Below, piece by piece: positions 8,495 to 18,314 of a DNA stretch of 64,000 bases (position 1 is its first letter; each line of letters starts with the position of its first letter). The notes beneath the pieces were generated by a model. It did not search any database and was not told where the DNA came from. It saw only the letters and a list, made by a program, of their open reading frames with translations. The position numbers were made by a program, and so were the translations under genes. The DNA comes from Cytobacillus oceanisediminis 2691 (GTDB lineage: Bacteria > Bacillota > Bacilli > Bacillales > Cytobacillaceae), in contig NZ_VEEP01000002.1 of assembly GCF_007678455.1 (NCBI RefSeq), positions 105,535 to 169,534 of the forward strand, written 5' to 3'.

Positions 8495-9147
8495 ATTTTA
8501 CCTCCTTGAATCTTATCTCTTAACCTTGCTGCAGCTTCCTTGACGTCTTCTGCCTGGCTGATCGCTGTGATCACAGATACACCGTCAGCCCCGGCAGTCA
8601 TGACAAGCTTTGCATTATCCGCATTGATCCCGCCGATTCCAACAATCGGTACGCCAAAATCTTTTAATTCTTCAATCATGGCTGTTCCCTGGACAGCTCT
8701 TGTATCCGTCTTTGTCGCCGTTGGAAAAACCGGACCGACACCGAAATAATCAGCCCCAGCTTGCTTTGCTTTTTCAGCTTCTTCCAGGTTGTGTACAGAA
8801 ACTCCAAGAATCCTATCGCCAATTTTTCTGCGGACCTGTGCGGCATCCTCATCTTCCTGGCCGATATGGACACCATCTGCATCAAGCTCCAACGCCAATT
8901 CAATATCATCATTCACAATGAACGGGATGTCGTTCTCCTTGCAAATCTTTCGCAGTCTTTTGCCAAGCTTCTGCTCTTCCAAATCACAAAGACTTCCTTC
9001 TCCTTTTTCACGGTATTGAAAAATCGTGATCCCTCCGCGAATCGCTGCTTCAAGCACAGTAACGGGATCCTGTAAACAATTCGTGCTGCCGGCGATAAAA
9101 TATACCTTCAGCAAGCTTCTCATCTTTTCAGGACTGATTCTTGACAT
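8491..9147 (-). CDS. thiE: Thiamine-phosphate synthase ThiE
   Basis: A 218-residue TIM barrel joining HMP-pyrophosphate and thiazole phosphate to give thiamine monophosphate. Motifs seen: FQYREKG (phosphate site), VNDDIELAL, DGVHIGQED, GVGPVFPT.TK.D, and PIVGIGGIN..N. The start at 9147 ([17 protein letters not shown]) matches the usual N terminus, although an inner ATG at 9123 makes an ATGA coupling with the thiD stop. It overlaps thiD by 28 nt. Confidence 0.95.
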   Translation of the reverse strand: MSRISPEKMRSLLKVYFIAGSTNCLQDPVTVLEAAIRGGITIFQYREKGEGSLCDLEEQKLGKRLRKICKENDIPFIVNDDIELALELDADGVHIGQEDEDAAQVRRKIGDRILGVSVHNLEEAEKAKQAGADYFGVGPVFPTATKTDTRAVQGTAMIEELKDFGVPIVGIGGINADNAKLVMTAGADGVSVITAISQAEDVKEAAARLRDKIQGGKI

Positions 9148-9962
9148 GAGGAGGCCCCGCTTTCTCTTTTCATATTGTAGGCCCAGTGATTAGTCGGCCC
9201 ATGTCCATGTCCATTTCCGATCATCAGCGGGTTGGCAATGGCTGCCTGGATGAACTCCTTAGCCACCGAAACCGCTTGATGGACCGAAGAACCTTTTGCA
9301 AGCTGTGCTGTGATAGCTGCAGAAAAAGTACAGCCTGTTCCATGGGTGTTATTCGTCTCAATCCTTGAAGTGGAGAAGTAAGCAAATTCCTTTCCGTCAA
9401 AGAGGACATCAATAGATTCGTTTGTTTCCTCATCATGGCCGCCTTTTATCACTACATTTTTCGCTCCAAGGGCATGGATTCGTTTGGCCGCTTCCTTTTT
9501 TTCATCCGTACCGCGAATCGACATGCCTGTCAGCACTTCGGCTTCGGGGATATTCGGGGTGATGATGTGACAGAGCGGAAGCAAATGTTTTTTCAGGGCC
9601 GATACAGCCTCCTGCTGGAGCAATGAGGCTCCTCCCTTCGCAATCATGACAGGATCGACAACAACCTTATCCCAGCCGAACTGCTTTATTTTTTCCGAGA
9701 CCGCTTGTATGATTTCCGCGTTAAAAAGCATTCCTGTTTTCAGGGCATCCGCTCCAATGTCCTCACCGACTGATTGGATCTGTTCGCCTACCGCCTCAGG
9801 GCTCATCGGAAAAACTCCCTGGACACCAAGCGTATTTTGCGCGGTAACAGCAGTCAGGGCAGATGTGCCAAATACCTTCAGTTCCTGGAATGTCTTCAGG
9901 TCAGCCTGGATTCCGGCTCCGCCGCCGCTGTCAGATCCTGCGATTGTCAGTGCTTTTTTCAT
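9120..9962 (-). CDS. thiD: ThiD, HMP/HMP-P kinase
   Basis: A 280-residue ribokinase-fold enzyme phosphorylating hydroxymethylpyrimidine and its phosphate. Marks: N-terminal [29 protein letters not shown], and [13 protein letters not shown] with the anion hole and catalytic base region; the C terminus ends in the family tail [10 protein letters not shown] plus an extra 20 residues. ATG 9962 is used since GGAGG lies 8 nt upstream. Confidence 0.95.
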   Translation of the reverse strand: MKKALTIAGSDSGGGAGIQADLKTFQELKVFGTSALTAVTAQNTLGVQGVFPMSPEAVGEQIQSVGEDIGADALKTGMLFNAEIIQAVSEKIKQFGWDKVVVDPVMIAKGGASLLQQEAVSALKKHLLPLCHIITPNIPEAEVLTGMSIRGTDEKKEAAKRIHALGAKNVVIKGGHDEETNESIDVLFDGKEFAYFSTSRIETNNTHGTGCTFSAAITAQLAKGSSVHQAVSVAKEFIQAAIANPLMIGNGHGHGPTNHWAYNMKRESGASSCQESVLKR

Positions 9963-9967
9963 ATTCA

Positions 9968-10777
9968 TTACCTCCATTTTTCGAAAGAACTTTTATTGTA
10001 GATTTCCTCAGCATCCAAATGGTAGAGCTGGTTCAGGAACTCCACTTGAAAACTCCCTGGTCCCTGCAAGGCACTTTTGTCAGCGGCAACTTCGGCTGCC
10101 ACTCCGTAAATGCTCAATGCAGCAGTTGCTGCTTTCAAAAAATCCTTTTCCACTGCTGTGAATGCCCCGATTACTGAGGTCAGCAGACATCCAGCACCGG
10201 TTACCTTCGTAAGGATTGGGTGTCCATTTCTGACGACAAACGTAGATTTCCCATCTGTAATAACGTCTTCTTTCCCTGTCAGTGCCACAATTGTGTTCAA
10301 TTTTTGGGCAGCGGATTCTGCCAGCTCGATCACATCCCCATCTGAATCCCCTGCGTCAACACCCCGTATGTTCCAGACTTCCCCTGCTACATTGGCAATT
10401 TCCGCGGCATTTCCTCTGATGACCGAAATCTCCAGTTCGTCCATCAGCCTTATTGCAGTTTCCGTGCGATAAGCAGTCGCCCCGGCACCAACCGGATCAA
10501 GAATGACTGGAACTCCATGCTCATTTGCCGCTTTACCGGCAATCGACATGGATTCGACGACTTGTGGCCTCAACGTACCAATATTCAGCACAAGGCTGCC
10601 CGCTATGCTTGCCATTTCGGCAACTTCCTCTTGTGCATAGGCCATCACTGGAGATGCACCAAGAGCCAGCAGCCCATTGGCCGTAAAATTCGTGACCACA
10701 ACATTCGTGATGTTATGTACAAGTGGATTCTCTCTGCGGACCTTCTCCAGCAAACCAGCAATCTCTCGTTTTTCCAT
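9968..10777 (-). CDS. thiM: Hydroxyethylthiazole kinase ThiM
   Basis: A 269-residue kinase that salvages hydroxyethylthiazole to its phosphate. Marks: [19 protein letters not shown] near the N terminus, [10 protein letters not shown], and the catalytic [15 protein letters not shown] near residue 200. ATG 10777 follows AAGGAGG; the in-frame upstream ATG at 10798 lacks a ribosome site. With ThiD, ThiE and ThiW it completes a salvage route in which both thiamine halves are reused; no de novo genes (thiC, thiG) are present here. Confidence 0.95.
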   Translation of the reverse strand: MEKREIAGLLEKVRRENPLVHNITNVVVTNFTANGLLALGASPVMAYAQEEVAEMASIAGSLVLNIGTLRPQVVESMSIAGKAANEHGVPVILDPVGAGATAYRTETAIRLMDELEISVIRGNAAEIANVAGEVWNIRGVDAGDSDGDVIELAESAAQKLNTIVALTGKEDVITDGKSTFVVRNGHPILTKVTGAGCLLTSVIGAFTAVEKDFLKAATAALSIYGVAAEVAADKSALQGPGSFQVEFLNQLYHLDAEEIYNKSSFEKWR

Positions 10778-10834
10778 TCCAATTCCTCCTTCATCCATCC
10801 TCAGACCGCCATCTGCGACCTCAATTCCTTCTCC

Positions 10835-11596
10835 TTAATCCATCACCAGGCCGCCGTCTACGACCATATTTTGTCCGGTAACTGCACGCGCCCATGGTGA
10901 GGCGAAGAACAAAATTGAGTCTGCAACTTCTGCGGGATCGGTGACTTTTCTAAGAGGTGTGGACGATTCGATTAGCTGGAATACTTCCTCAGAAGTAGCT
11001 GAGCTTGCGTCGGTCATTTTTAGCAGTCCTCCCGAAACCATATTGACGGTAATGCCATACTTTCCAAGATCAATCGCCATATTCCTTGTGAATCCCAGCA
11101 GCGCAGCCTTGCTTGTTGTGTAGTCATGGTAGGCGACAACCGGATTCTGGAAGAGGTTCGTGCCAATATTGATGATTCTGCCAAACTTCTTTTCTTTCAT
11201 ATTTGGCAATCCCGCCTGGATGGTATTCAATGAACCGCGGACAGCTCCTTCAAGCTGCTGTTGGTAATCCTCCCAGCCTACTGCAAAAGCATCCTTATTC
11301 GCCACAGGATCAAACTTGAAATTGACCAGTGCATTATTGACGATGGTCGTAATCGGTGTCCCAAAATGTTCTTTTGCCAACCTGAACATGCTTTTGACCT
11401 GTGCAGGATCACGCACATCCGCCCTGAGAGCAAGGGCATTTTCGCCAATGGTCTCTGTCAGAGCCTTTGCCTTTTCTTCATTCTGAAAATAGTTGATGAC
11501 AACTTTTGCACCTTCCCTTGCAAAAGCTTTGACCGTTTCTGCACCAAGGCCACGGCTTCCTCCAGTTATTAAAACTACTTGATCTTTTAACTCCAT
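10835..11596 (-). CDS. SDR-family oxidoreductase (3-oxoacyl-ACP reductase-like), first gene of the thi operon
   Basis: A 253-residue short-chain dehydrogenase. The NAD(P) site is TGGSRGLGAETV, the catalytic Tyr-Lys pair is YTTSK, and the family NNAL (NNAG equivalent) is present; the usual catalytic Ser position reads Thr (NIGTNLF). The start at 11596 follows AAGGAGG. It lies immediately behind the TPP riboswitch and 57 nt before thiM, so it is co-regulated with thiamine salvage. Its substrate is unknown; an action on a thiamine precursor or breakdown product is inferred from context only. Confidence 0.88.
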   Translation of the reverse strand: MELKDQVVLITGGSRGLGAETVKAFAREGAKVVINYFQNEEKAKALTETIGENALALRADVRDPAQVKSMFRLAKEHFGTPITTIVNNALVNFKFDPVANKDAFAVGWEDYQQQLEGAVRGSLNTIQAGLPNMKEKKFGRIINIGTNLFQNPVVAYHDYTTSKAALLGFTRNMAIDLGKYGITVNMVSGGLLKMTDASSATSEEVFQLIESSTPLRKVTDPAEVADSILFFASPWARAVTGQNMVVDGGLVMD

Positions 11597-11615
11597 TTGT
11601 GTCAACCTCCTTAAA

Positions 11616-11654
11616 ATATAAAAAGCCAGATCCATATATAATGGACCTGGCTTA
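11616..11654 (-). terminator. Terminator arm of the TPP riboswitch
   Basis: On the minus strand aagccaggtccat pairs with atggatctggctt, followed by a TTTTTA run, between the aptamer and the SDR start codon. It is the expression platform: TPP binding would let it form and stop the operon. Confidence 0.9.
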
Positions 11655-11680
11655 AAAGCAAAGTAAGAAAATTTCTCTCA

Positions 11681-11778
11681 CACTACTTTCCTACGCTGGT
11701 ATTACCCAGATCAGGTCCGAAGGGTTAAAAGACTTAGCGTCTTCCTCTCAGCCCGCAGCAGGGCACCCCTAGTAGTAA
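11681..11778 (-). promoter_or_regulatory. TPP riboswitch (THI element)
   Basis: The minus strand shows the conserved GGGGTGCCC, GGCTGAGA, ACCCTT, GGACCTGATCTGG and TAATACCAGCGTAGGAA blocks in order. The closing P1 stem is actact (11772-11777) with agtagt (11683-11688). Binding of thiamine pyrophosphate should repress the five downstream genes by termination. Confidence 0.97.
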
Positions 11779-11800
11779 ATCGAATATTCAATTGTCTTTA

Positions 11801-11828
11801 TCCTAGCCTTATCTCCTATATATGTAAA
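11801..11828 (-). promoter_or_regulatory. Probable sigma-A promoter of the thi operon
   Basis: Minus-strand TTTACA (11823-11828) and TAGGAT (11801-11806) lie 16-17 nt apart just upstream of the riboswitch. Confidence 0.55.
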
Positions 11829-11837
11829 GTAAAAAGT

Positions 11838-11993
11838 TCATATTCTGCTATTTTTCAGTTCTTCTTTGATTTCTTCCAGTAGACTAAGCTGCTGGTCCTG
11901 CTTTTGGATGATACTTGCAGTTAATTTTTGCAGTGTAATCGTTATCGACCAGAGTGACAGCAGCAAAACAATGATGACGCCAAGATCAATCAT
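11838..11993 (-). CDS. 51-residue membrane/coiled-coil small protein
   Basis: The frame reads MIDLGVIIVLLLSLWSITIT followed by LQKLTASIIQKQDQQLSLLE and an EIKEELKNSRI tail: one membrane helix and a short amphipathic coiled coil. The ATG overlaps the end of the preceding 45-residue gene (the two share 8 nt), which points to coupled translation. No family is recognised. It ends about 60 nt upstream of the TPP riboswitch. Confidence 0.6.
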   Translation of the reverse strand: MIDLGVIIVLLLSLWSITITLQKLTASIIQKQDQQLSLLEEIKEELKNSRI

Positions 11994-12123
11994 CTTTCTT
12001 TTTCCCTTCGGTTAAATCGTCAAATGGAGTGTAATGATTGCTTGGCAAATTACCGGAGCGGATTATCTTGAAAATCAGATAAAACACGACAAACAGCACT
12101 ATGAACGTGAAAAAATACCCCAT
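11986..12123 (-). CDS. 45-residue single-span membrane protein
   Basis: The frame starts MGYFFTFIVLFVVFYLIFKI, one hydrophobic helix, then IRSGNLPSNHYTPFDDLTEG and a charged KKKDD end. AAGGAGG lies 9 nt before the ATG and a TATAAT box lies about 20 nt further up, so it is well supported as a gene despite its size. It resembles the short DUF3951-type proteins of Bacillus; this family call is tentative. It forms an overlapping pair with the 51-residue gene. Confidence 0.65.
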   Translation of the reverse strand: MGYFFTFIVLFVVFYLIFKIIRSGNLPSNHYTPFDDLTEGKKKDD

Positions 12124-12256
12124 ACTGTCCAGCCTCCTTTACTTTCATTATACAATAAACATGATACAAAAAATGGAATTTTCATTCTTTTTAAAATGGT
12201 CTTCTTGATCATCTATGCTAATATGAAAATATACATATGAATGGGAGATGAAAGCA

Positions 12257-13489
12257 ATGAAAAACGAGATAATCGAAAGATTCACCTCTTATGTCAAAAT
12301 CGACACACAGTCCAATGAAAACAGCGAGAAAACTCCATCGACCGAAGGCCAGCTCACCCTTGCCAATATGCTTGTCGAGGAACTAAAATCGATTGGCATG
12401 GAGGAAGTCACGATTGATGAAAACGGTTATGTGATGGCAACACTTCCTGCAAATACCGATAAGGAAGTCCCAACGATCGGGTTCCTTGCCCACGTCGATA
12501 CGGCAACTGATTTTACAGGCAAAAATGTCAACCCGCAGGTTGTCGAAGACTTCGATGGCAATCAGATCATCCTGAATAAGGAGCAGAATATCATCCTGTC
12601 GCCAGCGGATTTCCCTGAACTGCCTCAATATAAAGGCCATACATTGATTACGACCGATGGAACGACTCTTCTCGGTGCTGACAACAAAGCAGGGATTGCC
12701 GAAATCATGACGGCGATGGCTTATTTGATCAAGCACCCTGAAATCAGGCATGGTAAAATCCGTGTTGCTTTCACCCCGGATGAAGAGATTGGCAGAGGCC
12801 CTCATAAGTTTGATGTAAAAGCATTCAATGCAAAATTCGCCTACACCGTTGATGGCGGCCCGCTTGGCGAGCTGGAGTATGAAAGCTTTAACGCAGCCGG
12901 CGCCAAGGTGACTTTTAAAGGAAAGAACGTCCACCCCGGAACAGCAAAGGGCAAAATGGTGAACTCCGCCAAAATCGCGATGGAATTTAACAGCAAGCTT
13001 CCTGCCGAAGAAGCGCCTGAGCATACAGAAGGATATGAAGGCTTCTTCCACCTGAGCTCGATTAATGGGGATGTCGAGGAGACGACGCTGAGCTACATCA
13101 TCCGTGATTTTGACCGTGACAGCTTCCAGGCACGCAAGGAATTGATGCAGAAAATCACCAATGAACTAAGGCTTACATACGGCGAAACCCGGGTTGAACT
13201 TGAAATGAACGACCAGTACTACAACATGAAGGATAAAATCGAGCCAGTAAAAGAAATTGTCGACATCGCCTATGAAGCAATGGAAAACCTCGGCATCAAG
13301 CCAATCGTCAAACCAATCCGCGGCGGCACTGACGGCTCTCAGCTAAGCTATATGGGATTGCCGACACCGAATATTTTTACCGGCGGAGAGAATTTCCACG
13401 GAAGATTCGAATATGTCTCTGTGGATAACATGCTTAAATCTGTTGAAACCATCGTAGAAATCGTAAAGCTTTTTGAAGCAAAAGCTTAA
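12257..13489 (+). CDS. pepT: Peptidase T (tripeptidase)
   Basis: A 410-residue M20 metallopeptidase that removes the N-terminal residue of tripeptides in the cytosol. Zinc-site motifs: [11 protein letters not shown] (His, catalytic Asp), LGADNKAG (bridging Asp), [10 protein letters not shown] (catalytic Glu and zinc Glu), YTVDGG, and FTGGENFHG (last His). ATG 12257 is preferred since GGGAG lies 9 nt upstream; the length equals the B. subtilis enzyme. Monocistronic. Confidence 0.95.
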   Translation: MKNEIIERFTSYVKIDTQSNENSEKTPSTEGQLTLANMLVEELKSIGMEEVTIDENGYVMATLPANTDKEVPTIGFLAHVDTATDFTGKNVNPQVVEDFDGNQIILNKEQNIILSPADFPELPQYKGHTLITTDGTTLLGADNKAGIAEIMTAMAYLIKHPEIRHGKIRVAFTPDEEIGRGPHKFDVKAFNAKFAYTVDGGPLGELEYESFNAAGAKVTFKGKNVHPGTAKGKMVNSAKIAMEFNSKLPAEEAPEHTEGYEGFFHLSSINGDVEETTLSYIIRDFDRDSFQARKELMQKITNELRLTYGETRVELEMNDQYYNMKDKIEPVKEIVDIAYEAMENLGIKPIVKPIRGGTDGSQLSYMGLPTPNIFTGGENFHGRFEYVSVDNMLKSVETIVEIVKLFEAKA

Positions 13490-13503
13490 TCACTAACATC
13501 ATG

Positions 13504-13543
13504 AAGCCAGATTCCCAAATCAAAAGGAATCTGGCTTTTTTCA
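13504..13543 (+). terminator. pepT terminator
   Basis: aagccagattcc pairs with ggaatctggctt and is followed by TTTT. Confidence 0.9.
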
Positions 13544-13664
13544 TGAACTATCTACACCGAAATCAGTCTCAGGTCCCATCTGGATTTAAATCCGTGGTGC
13601 ATTGGGAAGAGGAATGATTTACCTTATTCTGAATATAGAAAGAGTTGGAAGGGAGATTTTATAA

Positions 13665-14528
13665 ATGAAGCGGATTTTAGTTATTTTCCTTGTGATTACC
13701 GGGGCTTATATCGGGTGGAATTATCTGTTTGACGGGGATGGACTGAACTTTGCCAGAGCAAAAGACTCAGTGAAGGTGAGCAATGGTACGGAAAAGATCT
13801 CGATTGATGTTTCCAGTGTCGCGACGAAGATTGTGCCAGAGGACCGTGATGATGTGCACGCTGAACTTGAAGGCAAAGGCTCGGTAAAAGTCAAGCGCCA
13901 TGGGGATGAAATACAGGTAAGTGTTAAGCGAAGAGGATTCTTCTGGTTCAATTGGTTTGAGATGGACAGGACATCACTCACCGTCTATATCCCGGATCAT
14001 TTTGACAAGGATATGGACATTGAGCTCGGCTCCGGAAAAATCGATTTCATAGGTAAATCAGCCGACCAGCCTGTGAAACTGAGAAACCTGGCAATCAATA
14101 TTGGTTCAGGCAGCATGAACCTGGAAAATTTCGTTGTTGGAAATTTGGAGCATCAGAGTTCATCAGGTGAGGTTAACATGAATTCGATTGATGCCAGTAA
14201 AAGTTCATTTGATGTCAGTTCCGGAAGCGTCCAGGTCAAAAATTTTACCGGCAAGCTTGACGGGAATGTCTCATCGGGAGAGTTGGAAATCCAGATGAAC
14301 AAGTTAATCGATGATGTTGACTTGAACGTCAGTTCTGGTTATATCGAATTGGATTTGCCTGATGAAGCAGATTTTACTCTGAATGGAAAAATAAGCAGCG
14401 GCAACCTATCAAGCGATTTTCCGCTAAAAAATAAAGAGGCATCCAAAAACCGAATTTACGGGAAATACGGAAGCGGGAAATACCAAATCAACGCCGATGT
14501 TTCAAGCGGGAATCTCAAAATAAAGTAA
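13665..14528 (+). CDS. DUF4097 (LiaG-like) membrane-anchored beta-repeat protein
   Basis: A 287-residue protein with an N-terminal membrane anchor (residues 1-20) and an outer domain of repeating short beta strands marked by a recurring SSG tripeptide (SSGEVNM, SSGSVQV, SSGELEI, SSGYIELD, SSGNLSS, SSGNLKIK), the DUF4097 putative-adhesin fold. LiaG, in the LiaRS envelope-stress locus, has the same build and size, but no lia genes are nearby. A role in sensing or coating the envelope is inferred. Array A1 starts 2 nt after the stop. Confidence 0.85.
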   Translation: MKRILVIFLVITGAYIGWNYLFDGDGLNFARAKDSVKVSNGTEKISIDVSSVATKIVPEDRDDVHAELEGKGSVKVKRHGDEIQVSVKRRGFFWFNWFEMDRTSLTVYIPDHFDKDMDIELGSGKIDFIGKSADQPVKLRNLAINIGSGSMNLENFVVGNLEHQSSSGEVNMNSIDASKSSFDVSSGSVQVKNFTGKLDGNVSSGELEIQMNKLIDDVDLNVSSGYIELDLPDEADFTLNGKISSGNLSSDFPLKNKEASKNRIYGKYGSGKYQINADVSSGNLKIK

Positions 14529-14530
14529 CC

Positions 14531-14680
14531 ATTGGCGAACTGGAAAAAAACCTTCAAAATTACCAGTTCGCCAATAAATTTTCATTTTAGCCAATAATTC
14601 AGGTGATTTCGCCAATAAAAATATATTTTCGCCAATAAAATTGTGAACTCCGCCAATAAAATAGCTTTTTCGCCAATAAA
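14531..14680 (+). repeat. Intergenic repeat array A1 (GCCAATAAA family)
   Basis: The 305-nt gap between two co-directional genes is largely this array. It opens with a perfect 13-bp inverted repeat (attggcgaactgg 14531-14543, ccagttcgccaat 14563-14575) spanning 45 nt, then repeats GCCAATAA with G at 14570, 14590, 14611, 14631, 14652 and 14672, that is, steps of 20, 21, 20, 21, 20. A second array of the same family is at 24256-24370. From 14681 to 14833 I see only AT-rich promoter-like sequence. Confidence 0.85.
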
Positions 14681-14833
14681 AATTACCTGCTCTGATAATA
14701 TCCAGATTGATATTGGTTCCTCCCCCGCGACTTTTCAAGTTTTCCCCTAACTATTTACAAAACTCCCATATGGAACATTTTTTGTAATAAAAGGGGCAAT
14801 ATAATCAAAACTACCTATTTTTCAAGGAGTATC

Positions 14834-15520
14834 ATGGAAACCATTTTAACTACCATATTGAGAACCCTTTTAGGCTTTGGTGTATTATTCCTTCTTACTC
14901 GTGTACTTGGCAAAAAGCAGCTCAGCCAAATGACCTTTTTTACTTATATCACCGGAATTGCTCTGGGAAATATAGCTGGTGATATGGTTGTACATAGAGA
15001 CATTAAACTAATTGATGGTGTTACCGGTTTAGCGCTCTGGGCTTTATTAACGCTTACTATCGAATACATCGCCCTAAAATCCCCTAAGGCAAGAATTTTG
15101 CTGGACGGGGAACCGACCATCATTATCAAACAGGGAAAAATAAATGAAAAAGCAATGAAGTCCAATAAGCTAAATATGGATGATCTAACGATGCTGCTAA
15201 GAATTAAAAATGTATTTTCAATAAAAGAAGTCGATTATGCAATCCTTGAACCAAATGGACAAATCAGTGTTTTAAAGAAAGTGGAATATGAAAATGTCAT
15301 AAATAAAGATTCTGGCATCCCCCTTACACCAAGAAAATACCTGCCTTCTGAACTGGTTGTTGATGGCCGTATCGTTAAAAAGAATCTAAAGGAATTAAGC
15401 TTGAGTGAAGACTGGCTGACAAATGAATTAAAAAAGAAAGGGTTCAATCGGCTGGAGGAAGTATTTTATGCTGAGCTCGAGAGTGATGGAACAGTCGTTG
15501 CAGAACAACGCTCTAAATAA
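14834..15520 (+). CDS. YetF-like DUF421 membrane protein
   Basis: A 228-residue protein. Three N-terminal helices (to about residue 78) carry the family motif LTRVLGKKQLSQMTFFTYIT; the soluble part follows with ILLDGEPTIIIKQGKI, MDDLTMLLR and AILEPNGQISVLKK, the paired YetF alpha/beta domains. YetF-type proteins are found throughout Bacilli, in B. subtilis partly linked to spore membrane function; activity is unknown. CAAGGAGT precedes the ATG. Confidence 0.88.
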   Translation: METILTTILRTLLGFGVLFLLTRVLGKKQLSQMTFFTYITGIALGNIAGDMVVHRDIKLIDGVTGLALWALLTLTIEYIALKSPKARILLDGEPTIIIKQGKINEKAMKSNKLNMDDLTMLLRIKNVFSIKEVDYAILEPNGQISVLKKVEYENVINKDSGIPLTPRKYLPSELVVDGRIVKKNLKELSLSEDWLTNELKKKGFNRLEEVFYAELESDGTVVAEQRSK

Positions 15521-15524
15521 CCAT

Positions 15525-15550
15525 CCCATCACGTGATGGGAGTTTTTTTA
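15525..15550 (+). terminator. Terminator after the YetF-like gene
   Basis: The palindrome cccatcacgtgatggg is followed by AG and seven T. Confidence 0.85.
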
Positions 15551-15655
15551 TTTTTACTATGCCTTTGTTCCGCGTAAGCTCATACCCTTTTACTTTACTT
15601 CTCTTTCTATTAAAATGAGTTCAGATATCATATTAACTTTTCAAGGAGAGCGGAT

Positions 15656-17392
15656 ATGTTTGAATTACTCATCACAATGCTCGAGCGTCTGGGCATCATT
15701 GTGACAATTGCCTTCATTTTAACGAGGTTCCGCTTTTTCCGCGGGTTGATTTACCATGATTCGCTGAACCGCCGACAGCAATATTTTGCGATTATCTTCT
15801 TTGGGTTTTTCGGGATCATTGGTACATATTCCGGGATGAGCTTTTCTACTGATAACCTGCAGTTCAACCCATGGGCTTCTGATCTTGCTTCAGATGAGGC
15901 GATTGCCAATTCGCGTGTCATCGGCATTGTCATCGCCGGACTGCTTGGAGGATACAAGGTTGGGATTGGCGCAGGGCTTATTGCAGGACTGCATCGTTTT
16001 ACGCTCGGCGGCTTTACTGCTTTTGCCTGCGGACTTGCGGCAATCGTTGCCGGCGTCATTTCCGGACGTTTTCAAAAAAAGAAAAATAATATCAACCTGA
16101 GAACAGCCTTTCTTGTCGGGGCAATTGCCGAGACGGTGCAAATGATGATCATCCTCTTGATCGCGAAGCCTTATCATCAGGCGCAAACTCTCGTTGAAAT
16201 CATCGGTGTCCCCATGATTCTCGCGAACGGCCTTGGCTCTGCACTATTTTTGATGGTCATAAAAAATGTTGTTTCCGAAGAAGAAAAGACTGGAGCGCTG
16301 CTTGCCCAGAAAACGCTGCGGATTGCCGATCAGACACTTGCATACTTGCGCAAAGGAATCAACGCGGATTCTGCGCAGGCAGTCTGTCAGATATTACATA
16401 ATGAAGTCCAGACAAGCGCGGTTGCGATGACGAATAAGAAGGAAATTCTGGCACATATCGGCCTGGCTGATGACCATCACCGTTCAACCAGCCCGATCCA
16501 GACACAGATTACCAGGGATGTGCTGAAAACCGGCAAACTGGTCGTCGCCAATGATGAGACAATTCATTGCCGGGACAAGAGCTGCCCGCTCGGCGCCGCG
16601 GTGATTGCTCCGTTAAAGCACCGTGATGAAACAATTGGCACCCTTAAGTTCTATTTTAAATCGGAAAAAGAAATCACCAATGTCGTCATTGAATTGATCT
16701 CCGGACTGAGCAACTTGCTCAGCAACCAGCTCGAATCCGCCGAAGCCGAAAAAGCTTATCAGCTTGCCAAGGAAGCCGAGGTAAAGGCCCTTCAGGCCCA
16801 AATCAGCCCCCACTTCCTTTTCAACTCAATGAATGTCATAACCTCGCTGATCAGGATTGACCCAAATAAAGCGAGGACGCTTCTGGTTTCGCTTTCCCAT
16901 TTCCTGCGGCAAAACCTGAATGCCACGACAGTGACGACTACCACACTTGAACAGGAATTGCGTCATGTGAAGGCCTATCTTTCAATCGAAGAGGCTCGTT
17001 TTGTCGAGAAACTGAAGGTTACTTATGATATTGAGGATGACGCCCTGCTTGTCAAAATTCCGCCGCTGACATTGCAGCCGATCGTCGAAAACGCAGTGAA
17101 GCACGGCATCAAGAATATGGACCAGGATTGCCACATCCGTATTTCCATCCAAAAAGAGCAAAATGGCACAATCGTTTCAGTTGAAGATAATGGACAAGGA
17201 ATGAGCAAAGAACGGATGAATCAACTTGGAAAGCAAATGATTGAATCTGAAACGGGAAGCGGGATTGCCCTTTTCAACGTCAATAGGAGGCTTGCGATGA
17301 ACTTCGGCGAAGAATCGTGTCTGAAGATTGACAGCGAACCGGGAAAAGGTACAAAGATTTCTTTTATGATTCCACAATCGGAGGAACTATAG
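15656..17392 (+). CDS. lytS: LytS-type sensor histidine kinase
   Basis: A 578-residue kinase: 5TM-5TMR_LYT membrane domain (about 1-190), GAF domain (about 215-365) with a [12 protein letters not shown] segment, and a HisKA_7TM-type kinase core with [14 protein letters not shown] (phospho-His) and the ATPase motif [10 protein letters not shown]. LytS kinases sense membrane state or external pyruvate. The stop codon abuts the lytT start. It precedes cstA, a pyruvate/carbon-starvation transporter, as in the E. coli BtsSR-BtsT arrangement. Confidence 0.94.
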   Translation: MFELLITMLERLGIIVTIAFILTRFRFFRGLIYHDSLNRRQQYFAIIFFGFFGIIGTYSGMSFSTDNLQFNPWASDLASDEAIANSRVIGIVIAGLLGGYKVGIGAGLIAGLHRFTLGGFTAFACGLAAIVAGVISGRFQKKKNNINLRTAFLVGAIAETVQMMIILLIAKPYHQAQTLVEIIGVPMILANGLGSALFLMVIKNVVSEEEKTGALLAQKTLRIADQTLAYLRKGINADSAQAVCQILHNEVQTSAVAMTNKKEILAHIGLADDHHRSTSPIQTQITRDVLKTGKLVVANDETIHCRDKSCPLGAAVIAPLKHRDETIGTLKFYFKSEKEITNVVIELISGLSNLLSNQLESAEAEKAYQLAKEAEVKALQAQISPHFLFNSMNVITSLIRIDPNKARTLLVSLSHFLRQNLNATTVTTTTLEQELRHVKAYLSIEEARFVEKLKVTYDIEDDALLVKIPPLTLQPIVENAVKHGIKNMDQDCHIRISIQKEQNGTIVSVEDNGQGMSKERMNQLGKQMIESETGSGIALFNVNRRLAMNFGEESCLKIDSEPGKGTKISFMIPQSEEL

Positions 17393-18124
17393 ATGGACAA
17401 TAGTATTCGGGTATTGATAGCAGATGATGAAATGTACAGCCGGGATGAACTGAAACATTTATTGAAAGCTTTCTCTTCCATCCAGGTCGTCGGCGAAGCA
17501 GAGACCGGTGAGGCCGCAATCGTCAAAGCCCTGCAGCTCCATCCAGATGTGGTTTTCCTCGATGTCGAAATGCCAAAGATGAACGGTATGGAAGCTGCTA
17601 AATCACTCATGTCTTTAAAAAAAGCCCCATTGATCGTTTTCGCCACCGCCTATCCGCAATTTGCGGCTGAGGCATTTCGGTATGAAGCGGTTGATTACTT
17701 GCTGAAGCCATATGACGAAAATCAGCTGAGCGAAACCATCCTCAGAATTGAAAAGCATTTCCTCCAGCCGTCCGCGCAAGAGGCAGGAAAACCATCTGGC
17801 AAGCTTGCAGTTGAAGGAGATGGCGAAATCTTTTATCTCGAGCCAAAAGATATCCTTTATATTTCCCGGGAAGAGAAATTTTCAAAAATCGTAACTGAAG
17901 CAAAAGAGTATGAAACAAAAACTCCATTAAAAGAACTTGAAAGCCGGCTCCTTCCTTATTCCTTTTTCCGGATCCATAAAAGCTATCTTGTGAACCTGGA
18001 ATATGTCACCCGGCTCACTCCATGGTTCAACGGTGCTTATCAGCTTGAAATCAAGGGCCGGGATGAAATGCTGTCAGTGAGCCGCAATTATGTAAAGGCA
18101 TTAAGGACCCAGCTTGAACTATAA
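17393..18124 (+). CDS. lytT: LytT-type response regulator (LytTR DNA-binding)
   Basis: A 243-residue regulator. The receiver domain has the acidic pocket ADDE, the phospho-acceptor Asp in [13 protein letters not shown], and the conserved Lys in DYLLKPYD. The C-terminal LytTR domain (about 140-240) shows [30 protein letters not shown] and SRNYVKALR. It starts at the base after the lytS stop. Its likely target is the cstA promoter just downstream. Confidence 0.94.
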   Translation: MDNSIRVLIADDEMYSRDELKHLLKAFSSIQVVGEAETGEAAIVKALQLHPDVVFLDVEMPKMNGMEAAKSLMSLKKAPLIVFATAYPQFAAEAFRYEAVDYLLKPYDENQLSETILRIEKHFLQPSAQEAGKPSGKLAVEGDGEIFYLEPKDILYISREEKFSKIVTEAKEYETKTPLKELESRLLPYSFFRIHKSYLVNLEYVTRLTPWFNGAYQLEIKGRDEMLSVSRNYVKALRTQLEL

Positions 18125-18140
18125 TCACACACTGTCCTAA

Positions 18141-18168
18141 AAGCATCTGATCAGGTGCTTTTTTTGCA
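18141..18168 (+). terminator. lytST terminator
   Basis: aagcatct pairs with aggtgctt around gatc, followed by TTTTTT. Confidence 0.8.
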
Positions 18169-18269
18169 TTTCAATAGAATCATAATGCATCTAAATCGAC
18201 AAATTCTGCACTTCAAGCCCACATTCGTGCATCTTGTTCACAAAACCGCCACATGTAATCGTTTTCTTT

Positions 18270-18293
18270 TATAATAATTGCAAACGCATACAT
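18270..18293 (+). promoter_or_regulatory. cstA -10 box and consensus cre (CcpA) site
   Basis: TATAAT (18270-18275) has no good -35, as expected if an activator such as LytT is needed. TTGCAAACGCATACAT (18278-18293) matches the cre consensus WTGNNARCGNWWWCAW at every position and overlaps the expected start of transcription, so glucose repression through CcpA is predicted; cstA is a CcpA target in B. subtilis. Confidence 0.75.
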
Positions 18294-18314
18294 TAAAACT
18301 CAAGGAGGTTTCCT

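Noticed and set aside
12383-13051. 222-residue minus-strand frame
   Set aside because: Antisense to pepT and without family likeness.
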